Positions 23,907-34,701 of a DNA stretch of 64,000 nucleotides are shown here, piece after piece. The notes below the pieces were generated by a model, which worked only from the letters and a program-made list of their open reading frames with translations, was not told where the DNA came from and did not search any database. Numbering within the stretch: position 1 is the stretch's first letter; each line of letters starts with the position of its first letter. The stretch is from Mannheimia granulomatis (lineage in GTDB: Bacteria > Pseudomonadota > Gammaproteobacteria > Enterobacterales > Pasteurellaceae): the NCBI RefSeq assembly GCF_013377255.1, contig NZ_CP016614.1, forward strand, positions 1,248,501-1,312,500, written 5' to 3'. The translations under genes and the position numbers were made by a program.

Positions 23907-25829
23907 ATGAAACTGATTGAAATAGAAAACCTCAATAAGTATTTTGGTTCACCAGATAACCAAACTCATGTACTAAAAAATATTAATCTCAGCATTAGAC
24001 AAGGAGATTTCGTCGCGATTATCGGTGCTTCCGGCTCCGGTAAATCTACCTTGATGAATATTATCGGTTGTTTAGATACCGCCAGCTCCGGCAGTTGCAA
24101 AATCAGTGGAAAAGATACTCAGAAAATGACATCTGATGAGCTATCTGATCTCCGTCAACGCAAATTTGGTTTTATTTTCCAACGCTATAATCTGCTTCCT
24201 GCTTTAACTGCTAATGAAAATGTCGCCTTACCGGCAATTTATGCCGGTATAGACAACCTATCCCGAAAAATGCGTGCAGAGTTTTTATTGGATAAGCTTG
24301 GGTTATCGGATAAAACACAAAATCGTCCAAATGAATTATCCGGTGGACAACAACAACGCGTTAGCATTGCGCGCGCCTTAATGAACGGCGGCGAAATTAT
24401 TTTAGCAGATGAACCAACCGGAGCATTAGACTCCAAAAGCGGTGAAACTGTATTAGAAATTCTACAAACCTTACACCAAGAAGGTCATACCATTATTATG
24501 GTCACTCATGACCCGAAAATTGCAGCAAAAGCATCACGTATTATTGAAATTAAAGATGGTGAGATTATTCAAGATGAACGCTTAAAACCCTATGTAGAGC
24601 AGATAGGCCCTTTCGATTCCTCACATAAAAAACCGCGTTTTTTCGATCAATTATCTGAATCGTTTAAAATGGCACTTAACGCCATTATAGCTCATAAAAT
24701 GCGTGCTATTTTAACTATGCTCGGTATTATTATCGGAATTGCGTCTGTAATTTCGGTAGTCGCTTTAGGACAAGGATCGCAACAGCAAATTCTTGCTAAT
24801 ATCAATAGTTTAGGCACAAATACAATGGATATTATGAACGGCACAGGCTTTGGAGATAGGCGGGCAAATTTAACAAAAAATCTCACCATTAGCGATGCCA
24901 CTATGCTAGAGCAGCAAAATTATGTTGAAAGCACTACCCCATCAAGCAATATTAGTGCAACATTAATATATGGCAATACGACAGTAACCGGATCTGTACG
25001 CGGTGTAGGTGAGCAATTTATTAATGTGAAAGGCTTAAAGTTGGTTTCAGGTCGATTTTTTACTGCTGATGAAGTTAAAGAGATTGCACAGGTTATTGTC
25101 ATCGATCCTAACACACAAAAAGAATTAGGTATAAATTCCCCTGTGGAAGGCAATATTATTTTAGTAGATAAAAAACCATTACGTATTATTGGCGTGGCTC
25201 AGCAATCTAATAATATGAACCAAAGCAGCCTTACTCTTTGGGCTCCTTACACTACCACTATGCAACGTATTTCAGGGGCAAAACAGATTGACGCTCTAAC
25301 GGTTAAAATTAAAGATAACGTAGAAAGTCAAACTGCAGAAAAAAGCATTACAGAGCTTTTAACCGCCAAACACGGAAAAAAAGACTTTTTTATTATTAAC
25401 AGCGATACCATTAAACAAACCATTACCAGCACGACCAACACAATGACATTGCTCATTTCATCCATCGCTTTAATTTCATTAATAGTAGGAGGAATCGGTG
25501 TAATGAATATTATGTTGGTCTCGGTAACAGAGCGTACTAAAGAAATCGGTGTTCGAATGGCGATCGGCGCTAAACAGCATAATATTTTGCAACAATTTCT
25601 TATTGAAGCCATTCTTATCTGTCTGATTGGCGGATTAATCGGTATTTTATTCGCCATAGCTATTATTACTACATTCAACACTTTAGGTGAGAATTTCAAA
25701 ATGATATTATCTGTGCAGTCGGTTGTAGTGGCTGTTCTTTGCTCTACACTTATCGGCATTATTTTCGGCTATCTACCTGCACGAAATGCCTCTCGACTGA
25801 ATCCGATTAATGCCTTAGCTCAAGAATAA
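23907..25829 (+). CDS. macB: MacB-type ABC transporter (ATPase-permease)
   Basis: Tripartite-efflux ABC protein with fused ATPase and permease. N-terminal ATPase: GASGSGKST Walker A, LSGGQQQR signature, DEPTGALD Walker B. A helix near residue 270 (AILTMLGIIIGIASVISVVALG), a long periplasmic domain, then three C-terminal helices including GGIGVMNIMLVSVTERTKEIGVRMAIGA in two overlapping parts. 640 aa matches MacB. No macA or outer-membrane channel gene adjoins it; it follows cpxA by 39 nt that include an uptake signal. The partner may be encoded elsewhere, so substrate and even efflux role remain open. Confidence 0.9.
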   Translation: MKLIEIENLNKYFGSPDNQTHVLKNINLSIRQGDFVAIIGASGSGKSTLMNIIGCLDTASSGSCKISGKDTQKMTSDELSDLRQRKFGFIFQRYNLLPALTANENVALPAIYAGIDNLSRKMRAEFLLDKLGLSDKTQNRPNELSGGQQQRVSIARALMNGGEIILADEPTGALDSKSGETVLEILQTLHQEGHTIIMVTHDPKIAAKASRIIEIKDGEIIQDERLKPYVEQIGPFDSSHKKPRFFDQLSESFKMALNAIIAHKMRAILTMLGIIIGIASVISVVALGQGSQQQILANINSLGTNTMDIMNGTGFGDRRANLTKNLTISDATMLEQQNYVESTTPSSNISATLIYGNTTVTGSVRGVGEQFINVKGLKLVSGRFFTADEVKEIAQVIVIDPNTQKELGINSPVEGNIILVDKKPLRIIGVAQQSNNMNQSSLTLWAPYTTTMQRISGAKQIDALTVKIKDNVESQTAEKSITELLTAKHGKKDFFIINSDTIKQTITSTTNTMTLLISSIALISLIVGGIGVMNIMLVSVTERTKEIGVRMAIGAKQHNILQQFLIEAILICLIGGLIGILFAIAIITTFNTLGENFKMILSVQSVVVAVLCSTLIGIIFGYLPARNASRLNPINALAQE

Positions 25830-25833
25830 CACT

Positions 25834-25891
25834 ACAAGCGGTGAGATTCTGAAAGATTTTTGCAAAAAATCACGGAAATTTAACCGCTTGT
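25834..25891. repeat. Inverted uptake-signal pair after macB
   Basis: ACAAGCGGT (25834-25842) and ACCGCTTGT (25883-25891) face each other with TTTTTGCAAAAAA between; probable terminator for macB just before the next gene. Confidence 0.6.
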
Positions 25892-25913
25892 CTCTGATAA
25901 ATAAGGAAGAAAA

Positions 25914-26684
25914 ATGCCAATAACCAATTTAGAACTAGAACAAATTCTTAATAATAAATTAAACAGTCTGGCGATTAATGACTATGCCCCAAACGGTCTG
26001 CAAGTGGAAGGCAAAACTAAAATCTGCAAAATCATTACCGGTGTTACTGCAAGCCTACCATTAATTGAAAAAGCGATCGAGAAAAAAGCGGATGCAATTT
26101 TAGTTCATCATGGCTATTTTTGGAAAAGTGAGAATCCGTGTATTCGTGGTATGAAAGGCCGAAGAATCAAGCAGTTGTTAACTAACGACATCAATTTGTT
26201 CGGCTACCATTTACCTTTAGATATTCACCCCGAATTAGGTAACAATGCTCAACTAGCCAAACAGTTAGGCGTAACCAATCTACAAGGTTTGGAAGACCAC
26301 CCGAATTCGATTCCGATGTTTGGCGAATTTGAAACTCCTATTTCTGCAGAAGAACTAAAACAACGCCTTGAAAAAGCGTTACAACGCACCGTTATTTTGT
26401 GTAATGAGTTTGTATCCACTCCACAAAAAACGATTAAAAAAGTCGGCATCTGTTCTGGCGGCGGACAAGGCTATATTGATTTAGCTTTTGAAAAAGGCTG
26501 TGATGCCTTCATCAGTGGTGAAATTTCCGAACAAACCACCCATTCTGCCCGCGAACAAGGCATTTACTACTTCGCCTGCGGCCACCACGCCACCGAACGC
26601 GGCGGCGTAAAAGCCCTAGGCGAATGGCTAGCGCAGGAATACGGCTTAGAGGTTGAGTTTATCGATATTGACAATCCGGCCTAA
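25914..26684 (+). CDS. ybgI: Nif3-like dinuclear metal-centre protein (YbgI)
   Basis: NIF3/DUF34 family protein with a conserved dinuclear metal site; often annotated as GTP cyclohydrolase I type 2, a label of doubtful validity. Seen: VHHGYFWKSE near residue 65 and the C-terminal HHATERGG..LGEWLA, both metal-binding segments, plus FGYHLPLDIHPELGNN. 256 aa is normal. AAGGAAG precedes the ATG. Biological role is not established for the family. Confidence 0.93.
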   Translation: MPITNLELEQILNNKLNSLAINDYAPNGLQVEGKTKICKIITGVTASLPLIEKAIEKKADAILVHHGYFWKSENPCIRGMKGRRIKQLLTNDINLFGYHLPLDIHPELGNNAQLAKQLGVTNLQGLEDHPNSIPMFGEFETPISAEELKQRLEKALQRTVILCNEFVSTPQKTIKKVGICSGGGQGYIDLAFEKGCDAFISGEISEQTTHSAREQGIYYFACGHHATERGGVKALGEWLAQEYGLEVEFIDIDNPA

Positions 26685-26695
26685 TCTCTATAAAT

Positions 26696-26760
26696 ACAAG
26701 CGGTTAAATTTTCTGAGAATTTTGCAATTTGCAAAAAATCGGAAGAATTTAACCGCTTGT
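26696..26760. terminator. Inverted uptake-signal pair between ybgI and nrdB
   Basis: ACAAGCGGTT (26696-26705) and AACCGCTTGT (26751-26760) between two convergent genes, with TTTTGCAATTTGCAAAAAA in the loop; a likely bidirectional terminator. Confidence 0.65.
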
Positions 26761-26773
26761 TATCATTCACAAA

Positions 26774-27904
26774 CTATAACTCAAATTCACCAAAATCACT
26801 GCTATCGACTTTAGCATCAATCTGCCCGACCAAATATGAACTCACCTCCACTTCTTGTGGCGCAACTTGTACATTGTCTGAAACCAGCCATGCATTAATC
26901 CACGGAATGGGGTTAGAGCGTGCTTTAAATGGCAACGGTAGCCCAACAGCTTGCATTCGAATATTGGTGATATATTCAACATATTGCACCAAAATATCGC
27001 GATTTAGCCCAATCATCGAGCCATCTTTAAACAGATAATCTGCCCAAGCTTTTTCTTGCTCTGCAGCGCTTAAAAACAGCTCATAGGCCTCTTGTCGGCA
27101 CTCGCGTGCAATTTCTGCCATTTCCGGATCATCATTTCCATACGTCATAATATTTAAAATATGCTGCGTACCGGTAAGATGTAAAGCTTCATCACGCGCG
27201 ATAAACTTGATAATTTTAGCATTCCCTTCCATTAATTGCCGTTCTGCAAAGGCAAATGAGCAAGCAAAAGAGACATAAAAACGAATTGCTTCAAGTGCAT
27301 TCACGCTCATCATACAAAGATAAAGCTGTTTTTTTAGGCTGCGTAAACTTACCTCGCAAGTTTTACCATCTACTTCATAACGGCCTTCACCATATAGGCT
27401 ATAGAGTTGGCTGTCACGAATCAAATCATCATAATACGCAGAAATATCCTTCGCACGCTTAATAATTTCTTCATTGGTGACAATATCATCAAACACTATC
27501 GAAGGGTCATTTACAATATTGCGGATAATATGAGTATAAGAACGGCTGTGAATTGTTTCGCTAAATGTCCAAGTTTCAATCCAAGTTTCCAGCTCAGGAA
27601 TAGAAACTAACGGCAAAAGCGCCACATTCGGGCTTCTTCCTTGAATGGAATCCAGCAATGTTTGGTATTTCAAATTACTGATAAAAATATGTTTTTCATG
27701 CTCAGGCAGTTGCGCATAATCAATGCGATCCTGTGAAACATCCACTTCTTCCGGGCGCCAAAAAAATGAAAGCTGTTTCTCAATCAGTTTTTCAAAAATT
27801 TCATATTTTTGTTGATCATAACGCGCAACATTCACATTTTGCCCAAAGAACATTGGTTCTTTTAGCTGGTCATTTTTATTTTGTGAAAACGTAGTATATG
27901 CCAT
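26774..27904 (-). CDS. nrdB: Class Ia ribonucleotide reductase, beta subunit
   Basis: Small subunit carrying the diiron site and tyrosyl radical. Seen: SFFWRPEEVDVSQDR, ETWTFSETIHSRSYTH, ERQLMEGNAKIIKFIARDEALHLTGTQH in parts (iron-ligating Glu and His residues) and the C-terminal acidic peptide ending DFGEFEL that docks on NrdA. 376 aa is the usual length. It follows nrdA by 30 nt in the same operon. Confidence 0.97.
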   Translation of the reverse strand: MAYTTFSQNKNDQLKEPMFFGQNVNVARYDQQKYEIFEKLIEKQLSFFWRPEEVDVSQDRIDYAQLPEHEKHIFISNLKYQTLLDSIQGRSPNVALLPLVSIPELETWIETWTFSETIHSRSYTHIIRNIVNDPSIVFDDIVTNEEIIKRAKDISAYYDDLIRDSQLYSLYGEGRYEVDGKTCEVSLRSLKKQLYLCMMSVNALEAIRFYVSFACSFAFAERQLMEGNAKIIKFIARDEALHLTGTQHILNIMTYGNDDPEMAEIARECRQEAYELFLSAAEQEKAWADYLFKDGSMIGLNRDILVQYVEYITNIRMQAVGLPLPFKARSNPIPWINAWLVSDNVQVAPQEVEVSSYLVGQIDAKVDSSDFGEFEL

Positions 27905-27934
27905 GTTATTCTCCTTTATTCATTGTTCGTATTA

Positions 27935-30205
27935 TTAAATTTTACAAGCCCCGCCGGCACAGCCTTCATCTAGATCGTCTTGAGCATCTTCAGCACCATC
28001 ACGGGTATTTTGGTAGTAAAGGGTTTTTAACCCATATTTATACGCTGTTAATAGATCTTTTAATAATACCTTCATCGGCACTTTGCCATCTGCAAAACGG
28101 GTTGGGTCATAATTAGTATTCGCAGAAATCGCCTGATCGACAAATTTCTGCATAATACCAACCAAATGTAAATAGCCATCCATATTTGGAATATCCCAAA
28201 GCAGTTCATAATGTGTTTTCAAACGTTCATACTCCGGCACTACTTGTTTTAAAATTCCGTCTTTTGAAGCTTTAACACTAATATAGCCTCGAGGTGGCTC
28301 AATCCCGTTGGTGGCATTTGAAATTTGCGAGGAAGTTTCCGATGGCATTAAGGCAGTTAAAGTTGAATTACGCAAGCCAAATTGCACAATATCTTGGCGC
28401 AGCTGCTCCCAATCATAATGTAGCGGCTCTCGGGTTAATTCATCTAGCTCTTTCTTATAAGTATCAATAGGTAACAGCCCTTTGGCGTAGGTGGTTTGGT
28501 CAAAATAGCTACAACGCCCCCGTTCTTTGGCTAAATTCATTGAAGCTTTTAATAAATAATATTGAATAGCTTCAAAAGTGCGGTGAGTTAAATTATTGGC
28601 ACTGCCATCGGAATAACGCACCTGATTTTTAGCTAAATAGTAGGCGTAGTTAATAACCCCAACACCTAGCGAGCGGCGGTTTAATGAGCTGTTACGAGCA
28701 GCTAATACCGGATAATCCTGATAATCCAGCAACGCATCTAAAGCGCGCACAACTAAATCTGCTAATTCTTCCAATTCATCTAAATCGCTCAATGCACCTA
28801 AATTAAAAGCGGATAAGGTACATAATGCAATCTCCCCCTGCTCATCATAAAAATGTGCCAGCGGTTTGGTTGGCAAGGCAATTTCCAAACAAAGATTAGA
28901 TTGACGTATCGGTGCAACACGAGGATCAAACGGGCTATGTGTATTACAGTGATCGACATTTTGAATGTAAATCCGCCCGGTTGAAGCCCTTTCTTGCATT
29001 AATAATGAAAATAGTTCCACCGCTTTTACCTTGCGTTTACGAATGCTGGAGTCTTGCTCATATTGTAAATAAAGCTGTTCGAACTTGGCTTGATCAGCAA
29101 AAAATGCTTGATATAACCCTGGTACATCTGACGGGCTGAATAGAGTAATCTCGCCACCTTTAATTAAACGCTGGTACATCATTTTATTAATCTGCACCCC
29201 GTAATCCATATGGCGGGCACGGTTTTCTTCCACACCACGGTTATTTTTCAATACCATCAAGCTTTCCGCTTCTAAATGCCATATCGGAAAATAAACTGTG
29301 GCAGCTCCACCTCGCACACCACCTTGAGAGCAAGACTTTACCGCTGTTTGAAAATGTTTATAGAATGGAATACAGCCTGTATGAAATGCCTCCCCTGCAC
29401 GGATTGGACTACCTAATGCCCGAATTGCTCCGGCATTAATGCCGATACCGGCCCGCTGAGAAACATATTTTATAATTGCTGCAGAAGTCGCATTGATAGA
29501 ATCTAGGCTATCATCACACTCAATCAACACACAGGAACTAAATTGACGGGTAGGCGTTCTTACTCCTGACATAATCGGCGTTGGCAGAGAAATTTTAAAA
29601 GTGGAAGTCGCATCATAAAAACGACGAATATAATCTAAACGGCGTTTTGGTGGATATTTAGAAAATAAACAGGCTGCGACTAACAGATACAAGAACTGAG
29701 CCGACTCATAAATCTCCCCAGTAACTCGGTTCTGAACCAAATACTTCCCTTCCAACTGTTTTACCGCTGCATACGAAAAAGTCATATCTCGCCAGTGGTC
29801 AATAAAGCCATTCATCGCCTCCCACTCTTCCATGCTATAGGCCGTCAGCAAATCCGCATCGTATTTGCCAAGCGCAACTAACTTTTTAACATGCACATAT
29901 AAATGCGGTGGTTCAAACTGCCCATAAGCTTTTTTGCGTAGATGAAAAATCGCCAACCGTGCTGCCAAATATTGATAGTCTGGCGTTTCCTTGCTGATTA
30001 AATCGGCTGCTGCCTTAATAATTGTTTCGTGAATATCGGCAGTTCGAATGCCCTCATAAAATTGGATCTGTGAACGCAGTTCCACTTGCGAAACGGAGAC
30101 ATTATCTAACCCCTCCGCAGCCCAAGTAATCACACGGTGGATTTTATCCAGATTGAGCTGTTCAAGTCTGCCATCACGCTTTGTTACCATTAAACTTTTA
30201 TTCAT
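27935..30205 (-). CDS. nrdA: Class Ia ribonucleotide reductase, alpha subunit
   Basis: Large catalytic subunit reducing ribonucleoside diphosphates. N-terminal ATP-cone (VTKRDGRLEQLNLDKIHRV) for overall activity control, then the ten-stranded barrel with catalytic residues in SNLCLEIALPT, and C-terminal redox cysteines in EGCAGGACKI. 756 aa is full length. Two NrdR boxes lie directly upstream. Confidence 0.97.
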   Translation of the reverse strand: MNKSLMVTKRDGRLEQLNLDKIHRVITWAAEGLDNVSVSQVELRSQIQFYEGIRTADIHETIIKAAADLISKETPDYQYLAARLAIFHLRKKAYGQFEPPHLYVHVKKLVALGKYDADLLTAYSMEEWEAMNGFIDHWRDMTFSYAAVKQLEGKYLVQNRVTGEIYESAQFLYLLVAACLFSKYPPKRRLDYIRRFYDATSTFKISLPTPIMSGVRTPTRQFSSCVLIECDDSLDSINATSAAIIKYVSQRAGIGINAGAIRALGSPIRAGEAFHTGCIPFYKHFQTAVKSCSQGGVRGGAATVYFPIWHLEAESLMVLKNNRGVEENRARHMDYGVQINKMMYQRLIKGGEITLFSPSDVPGLYQAFFADQAKFEQLYLQYEQDSSIRKRKVKAVELFSLLMQERASTGRIYIQNVDHCNTHSPFDPRVAPIRQSNLCLEIALPTKPLAHFYDEQGEIALCTLSAFNLGALSDLDELEELADLVVRALDALLDYQDYPVLAARNSSLNRRSLGVGVINYAYYLAKNQVRYSDGSANNLTHRTFEAIQYYLLKASMNLAKERGRCSYFDQTTYAKGLLPIDTYKKELDELTREPLHYDWEQLRQDIVQFGLRNSTLTALMPSETSSQISNATNGIEPPRGYISVKASKDGILKQVVPEYERLKTHYELLWDIPNMDGYLHLVGIMQKFVDQAISANTNYDPTRFADGKVPMKVLLKDLLTAYKYGLKTLYYQNTRDGAEDAQDDLDEGCAGGACKI

Positions 30206-30237
30206 AATTAAACCCTTTACAAAAATACCTTAGCAAA

Positions 30238-30284
30238 ACACTACATATTGTGTTTTTATCGAAAGCAAACACAAGATAATGTGT
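30238..30284. promoter_or_regulatory. Tandem NrdR boxes upstream of nrdA
   Basis: ACACTACATATTGTGT (30238-30253) and ACACAAGATAATGTGT (30269-30284) both fit the 16-bp NrdR palindrome. Their starts are 31 bp apart, three helical turns, which is the known arrangement for NrdR repression of ribonucleotide reductase operons. Confidence 0.88.
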
Positions 30285-30805
30285 TTAAAGCTAAACATCA
30301 ACCAATAAATTTTTACTTTTTCTCTTGACAGATGCTAACTTATTTATAAATAACCATATTTTTATAGTGGGATAAAATTGATTGTTTTATTTAGCAACAA
30401 ATAGGAAATTTAGGTAGGTTTAGAAAATGAAAAGCGAAGGAATTTTAGCTTGCTTAGGTCAATAACATTATCTGGCTTTTATTACCAAGCGGTTACTTTT
30501 AAGTGATTTTTTGCAAAAAATTTAAGAAATTTGACCGCTTATTAAGCAACTCTAGCCCTTTGTGGGAGAAAGACAAATTTGAGCAAAGTAACAGCTTTGC
30601 GAAAATCAGAGAGAGAAAAACCCAAGATAAAACTTCCTTTCAATAACACTCCTATATATCTTAAATCAAAAAAGCTCAAATCAAGAGAGCAAACCTATCA
30701 AAGCTTTATTAAAGATTTTTGAAAACTAAGACTTGTATGGATAGATGAGATTAAATAAACTAAAAATGCTACTTTTAACATCCAATTTTTAATAAGGAGC
30801 TTTTT
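30285..30805. other. AT-rich non-coding stretch before the frameshifted membrane gene
   Basis: No ORF worth naming. It contains an imperfect inverted uptake-signal pair: CAAGCGGTT (30486-30494) and GACCGCTTA (30533-30541), with TTTTTTGCAAAAAA between. The end carries AAGGAG in front of the ATG at 30806. Nothing else is recognisable. Confidence 0.6.
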
Positions 30806-31646
30806 ATGCAAAATATTGAAATGACTTTTGCTTTATTTCAAAAATATTCAAATATAATTTATTATATTCTTACTCCAATTATAATCTTGCTAATTATTTT
30901 GTATTATAAATCCAGAGCAAAGTCAGCATTTTCCATTATACATAGATTGCTTATATTCATCACAGGAAAAGATAAAAATAACAACAAAAATTCTTTAATT
31001 AATGACATAATAGAAATTGAAGAGTTTAATTTTTATTATAAAACTAATGCAATAAGTCTAAGACATAAGCAAGAGTTTGAAAAATGGGTAAGAAAATATG
31101 AATTAGATTATAGATTACTATCTAAGCTTCAAGGAGCATTTGATATTGAAACACTGAGCATTCGTAATGTGCCAAGTAAAGAAAAATTATTAAGTAAAAT
31201 AATAGTATTTAGCATTGTTTTTATATGCTTTCTAGTTGTTCTCCCCATATTAATAAATTTATCTATTGGGAATTATGCTTTGTTAGAGTTTAAAGGTAGT
31301 AGTAAAACTTATTGGGTAAGTCATGACAAGGTGAGAGAGTTTAGTTATTCAGAGATATTCTATATCTCCTGGTAATAAAAAAGATGAAATAACTGTTTAT
31401 AGTTGTAAAGAAGATAAAATAGAAATTACAAGCAAAATACCTAAAGATGACCTAAAAACCATTTGTAATTTATTTATTAGCAAAGAAGATCAAAATTTTT
31501 TAGCCAACCTATTAAGAGAGCAACATATATTCTTTCGTTATTTTATATCTATATTAACAATGGTTTTATATATCTTTATTAACTATCTATTTAACTTAGC
31601 TAATGCTAGAGATGCTTATAATATGATAAAAAGAAAAGTCAAATAA
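30806..31646 (+). pseudogene. Frameshifted membrane protein of unknown function
   Basis: The first frame (30806-31375, 189 aa) has two hydrophobic segments (about residues 18-33 and 132-152) and ends abruptly. From 31335 another frame continues without a stop (ESLVIQRYSISPGNKKDE...) to a TAA at 31646 and carries a third hydrophobic helix (YFISILTMVLYIFINYLF). The frames would join if the GAGAGAG run (31333-31339) had one more GA. Restored length is about 280 aa. Base composition is more AT-rich than its neighbours, and AAGGAG precedes the ATG. I cannot name the family. It could be decayed, switched off by a dinucleotide slip, or a sequencing error. Confidence 0.65.
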
Positions 31647-31654
31647 TAAAAATT

Positions 31655-31676
31655 AAAGCCCGATTATTCGGGCTTT
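31655..31676. terminator. Bidirectional terminator after uvrB and the membrane gene
   Basis: AAAGCCCG and CGGGCTTT around a 6-base loop, between two convergent genes. Confidence 0.85.
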
Positions 31677-31679
31677 CTA

Positions 31680-33698
<2,019 letters not shown>

Positions 33699-33778
33699 AT
33701 AAAATCCTGTCTTAAAAAGTTCTTTGCATTTTAGCATAAGCAAGCGGTCTATTTTTAGCGGATTTTTGCAAAACAAAA

Positions 33779-33794
33779 TGTGAAGTAGATCACA
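33779..33794. promoter_or_regulatory. Consensus CRP site between uvrB and the efeO-like gene
   Basis: TGTGA-AGTAGA-TCACA has perfect half-sites with the correct 6-base spacing. It is 79 nt before the efeO-like ATG and 81 nt before uvrB; the iron gene is the likelier target. A second dyad, TGCGA-N5-TCGCA (33813-33827), lies closer to the start. Confidence 0.7.
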
Positions 33795-33872
33795 AAACCA
33801 ACACTTTCTTTTTGCGAACAATTCGCAATAAGAATATGATTGCACCGTCATTTTTTTCATAAGGAATTTAAT

Positions 33873-34685
33873 ATGCGTTTAACTAAACTTGCTTTAGCTT
33901 TATCTGGGATGATGATTGCAACTCACGCTGCTGCACTAGACCTTTCAAAAGAAACTGAAACTTATAAACAGTTTGTAGTTGAGCAGATCGATCAACTAGT
34001 TGCTGACACAGAAAAATTTGTTGGTTATTTACACAAAGGTGATGTGCAAAAAGCGAAGCAAATTTACCCGCTTGCACGTATGTATTTTGAGCGTTCCGAG
34101 CCGATTGCAGAAAGTTTTGGTGATTTAGACCCTCGCATTGATGCACGCCTTGCCGATTTAGCCGAAGAAGGTAAAACAGAAAAAGATTGGTCCGGCTTCC
34201 ATAAAATCGAAAAAGTATTGTGGGAGAAAAACACTACAAAAGGCACAAAAGCTACAGCTGATCAGCTATTAAAAGATGTAAAAGAGCTGCGCGCAAAAAT
34301 TCCAACTGCAGAAGTCACTCCTGAATTAATGATTACCGGTGCAGTGGATTTACTAAATGAAGTTTCCACCACTAAAGTGACCGGTGAAGAAGAAATTTTC
34401 TCGAAAACCGACCTGTATGATTTCAAAGCTAATATTGAAGGTGCAGAAAAAATTTATGAGATTTTCAAACCGCAATTAGAAAAAGTAGATGCAAAACTGT
34501 CAGCTGAAATTGCGAGCCGTTTTGAAGCCGTGAATACATTATTGGCAAAACATAATAAATCAAAAACAGGCTATGATTATGTTGCTTATAATAAACTCTC
34601 TAAAGATGAGATTAAAGCATTAGCGGAAGCAGTTAATAAATTAGGTGAACCCTTAGCTCAGTTAGGCGTACTTTTAAATAAATAA
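33873..34685 (+). CDS. efeO: EfeO-like periplasmic imelysin-domain protein
   Basis: M75/imelysin (EfeO/EfeM) family, periplasmic partner in acid-type ferrous iron or haem-iron uptake. Seen: a signal peptide (residues 1-21, MRLTKLALALSG to THAAA), then KETETYKQFVVEQIDQLVADT, YPLARMYFERSEPIAESF and GFHKIEKVLWE, which carries the family HxxE metal-binding motif. 270 aa, the length of the form without the extra cupredoxin domain. AAGGA precedes the ATG at 33873. efeB follows after 16 nt. Confidence 0.88.
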   Translation: MRLTKLALALSGMMIATHAAALDLSKETETYKQFVVEQIDQLVADTEKFVGYLHKGDVQKAKQIYPLARMYFERSEPIAESFGDLDPRIDARLADLAEEGKTEKDWSGFHKIEKVLWEKNTTKGTKATADQLLKDVKELRAKIPTAEVTPELMITGAVDLLNEVSTTKVTGEEEIFSKTDLYDFKANIEGAEKIYEIFKPQLEKVDAKLSAEIASRFEAVNTLLAKHNKSKTGYDYVAYNKLSKDEIKALAEAVNKLGEPLAQLGVLLNK

Positions 34686-34701
34686 GAGGTAGGAGTAAAT
34701 T

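Noticed and set aside
33813..33827. Sxy-dependent (CRP-S) competence site
   Set aside because: The TGCGA/TCGCA dyad has five spacer bases instead of six, so it does not meet the site definition; kept only as a note with the CRP site.
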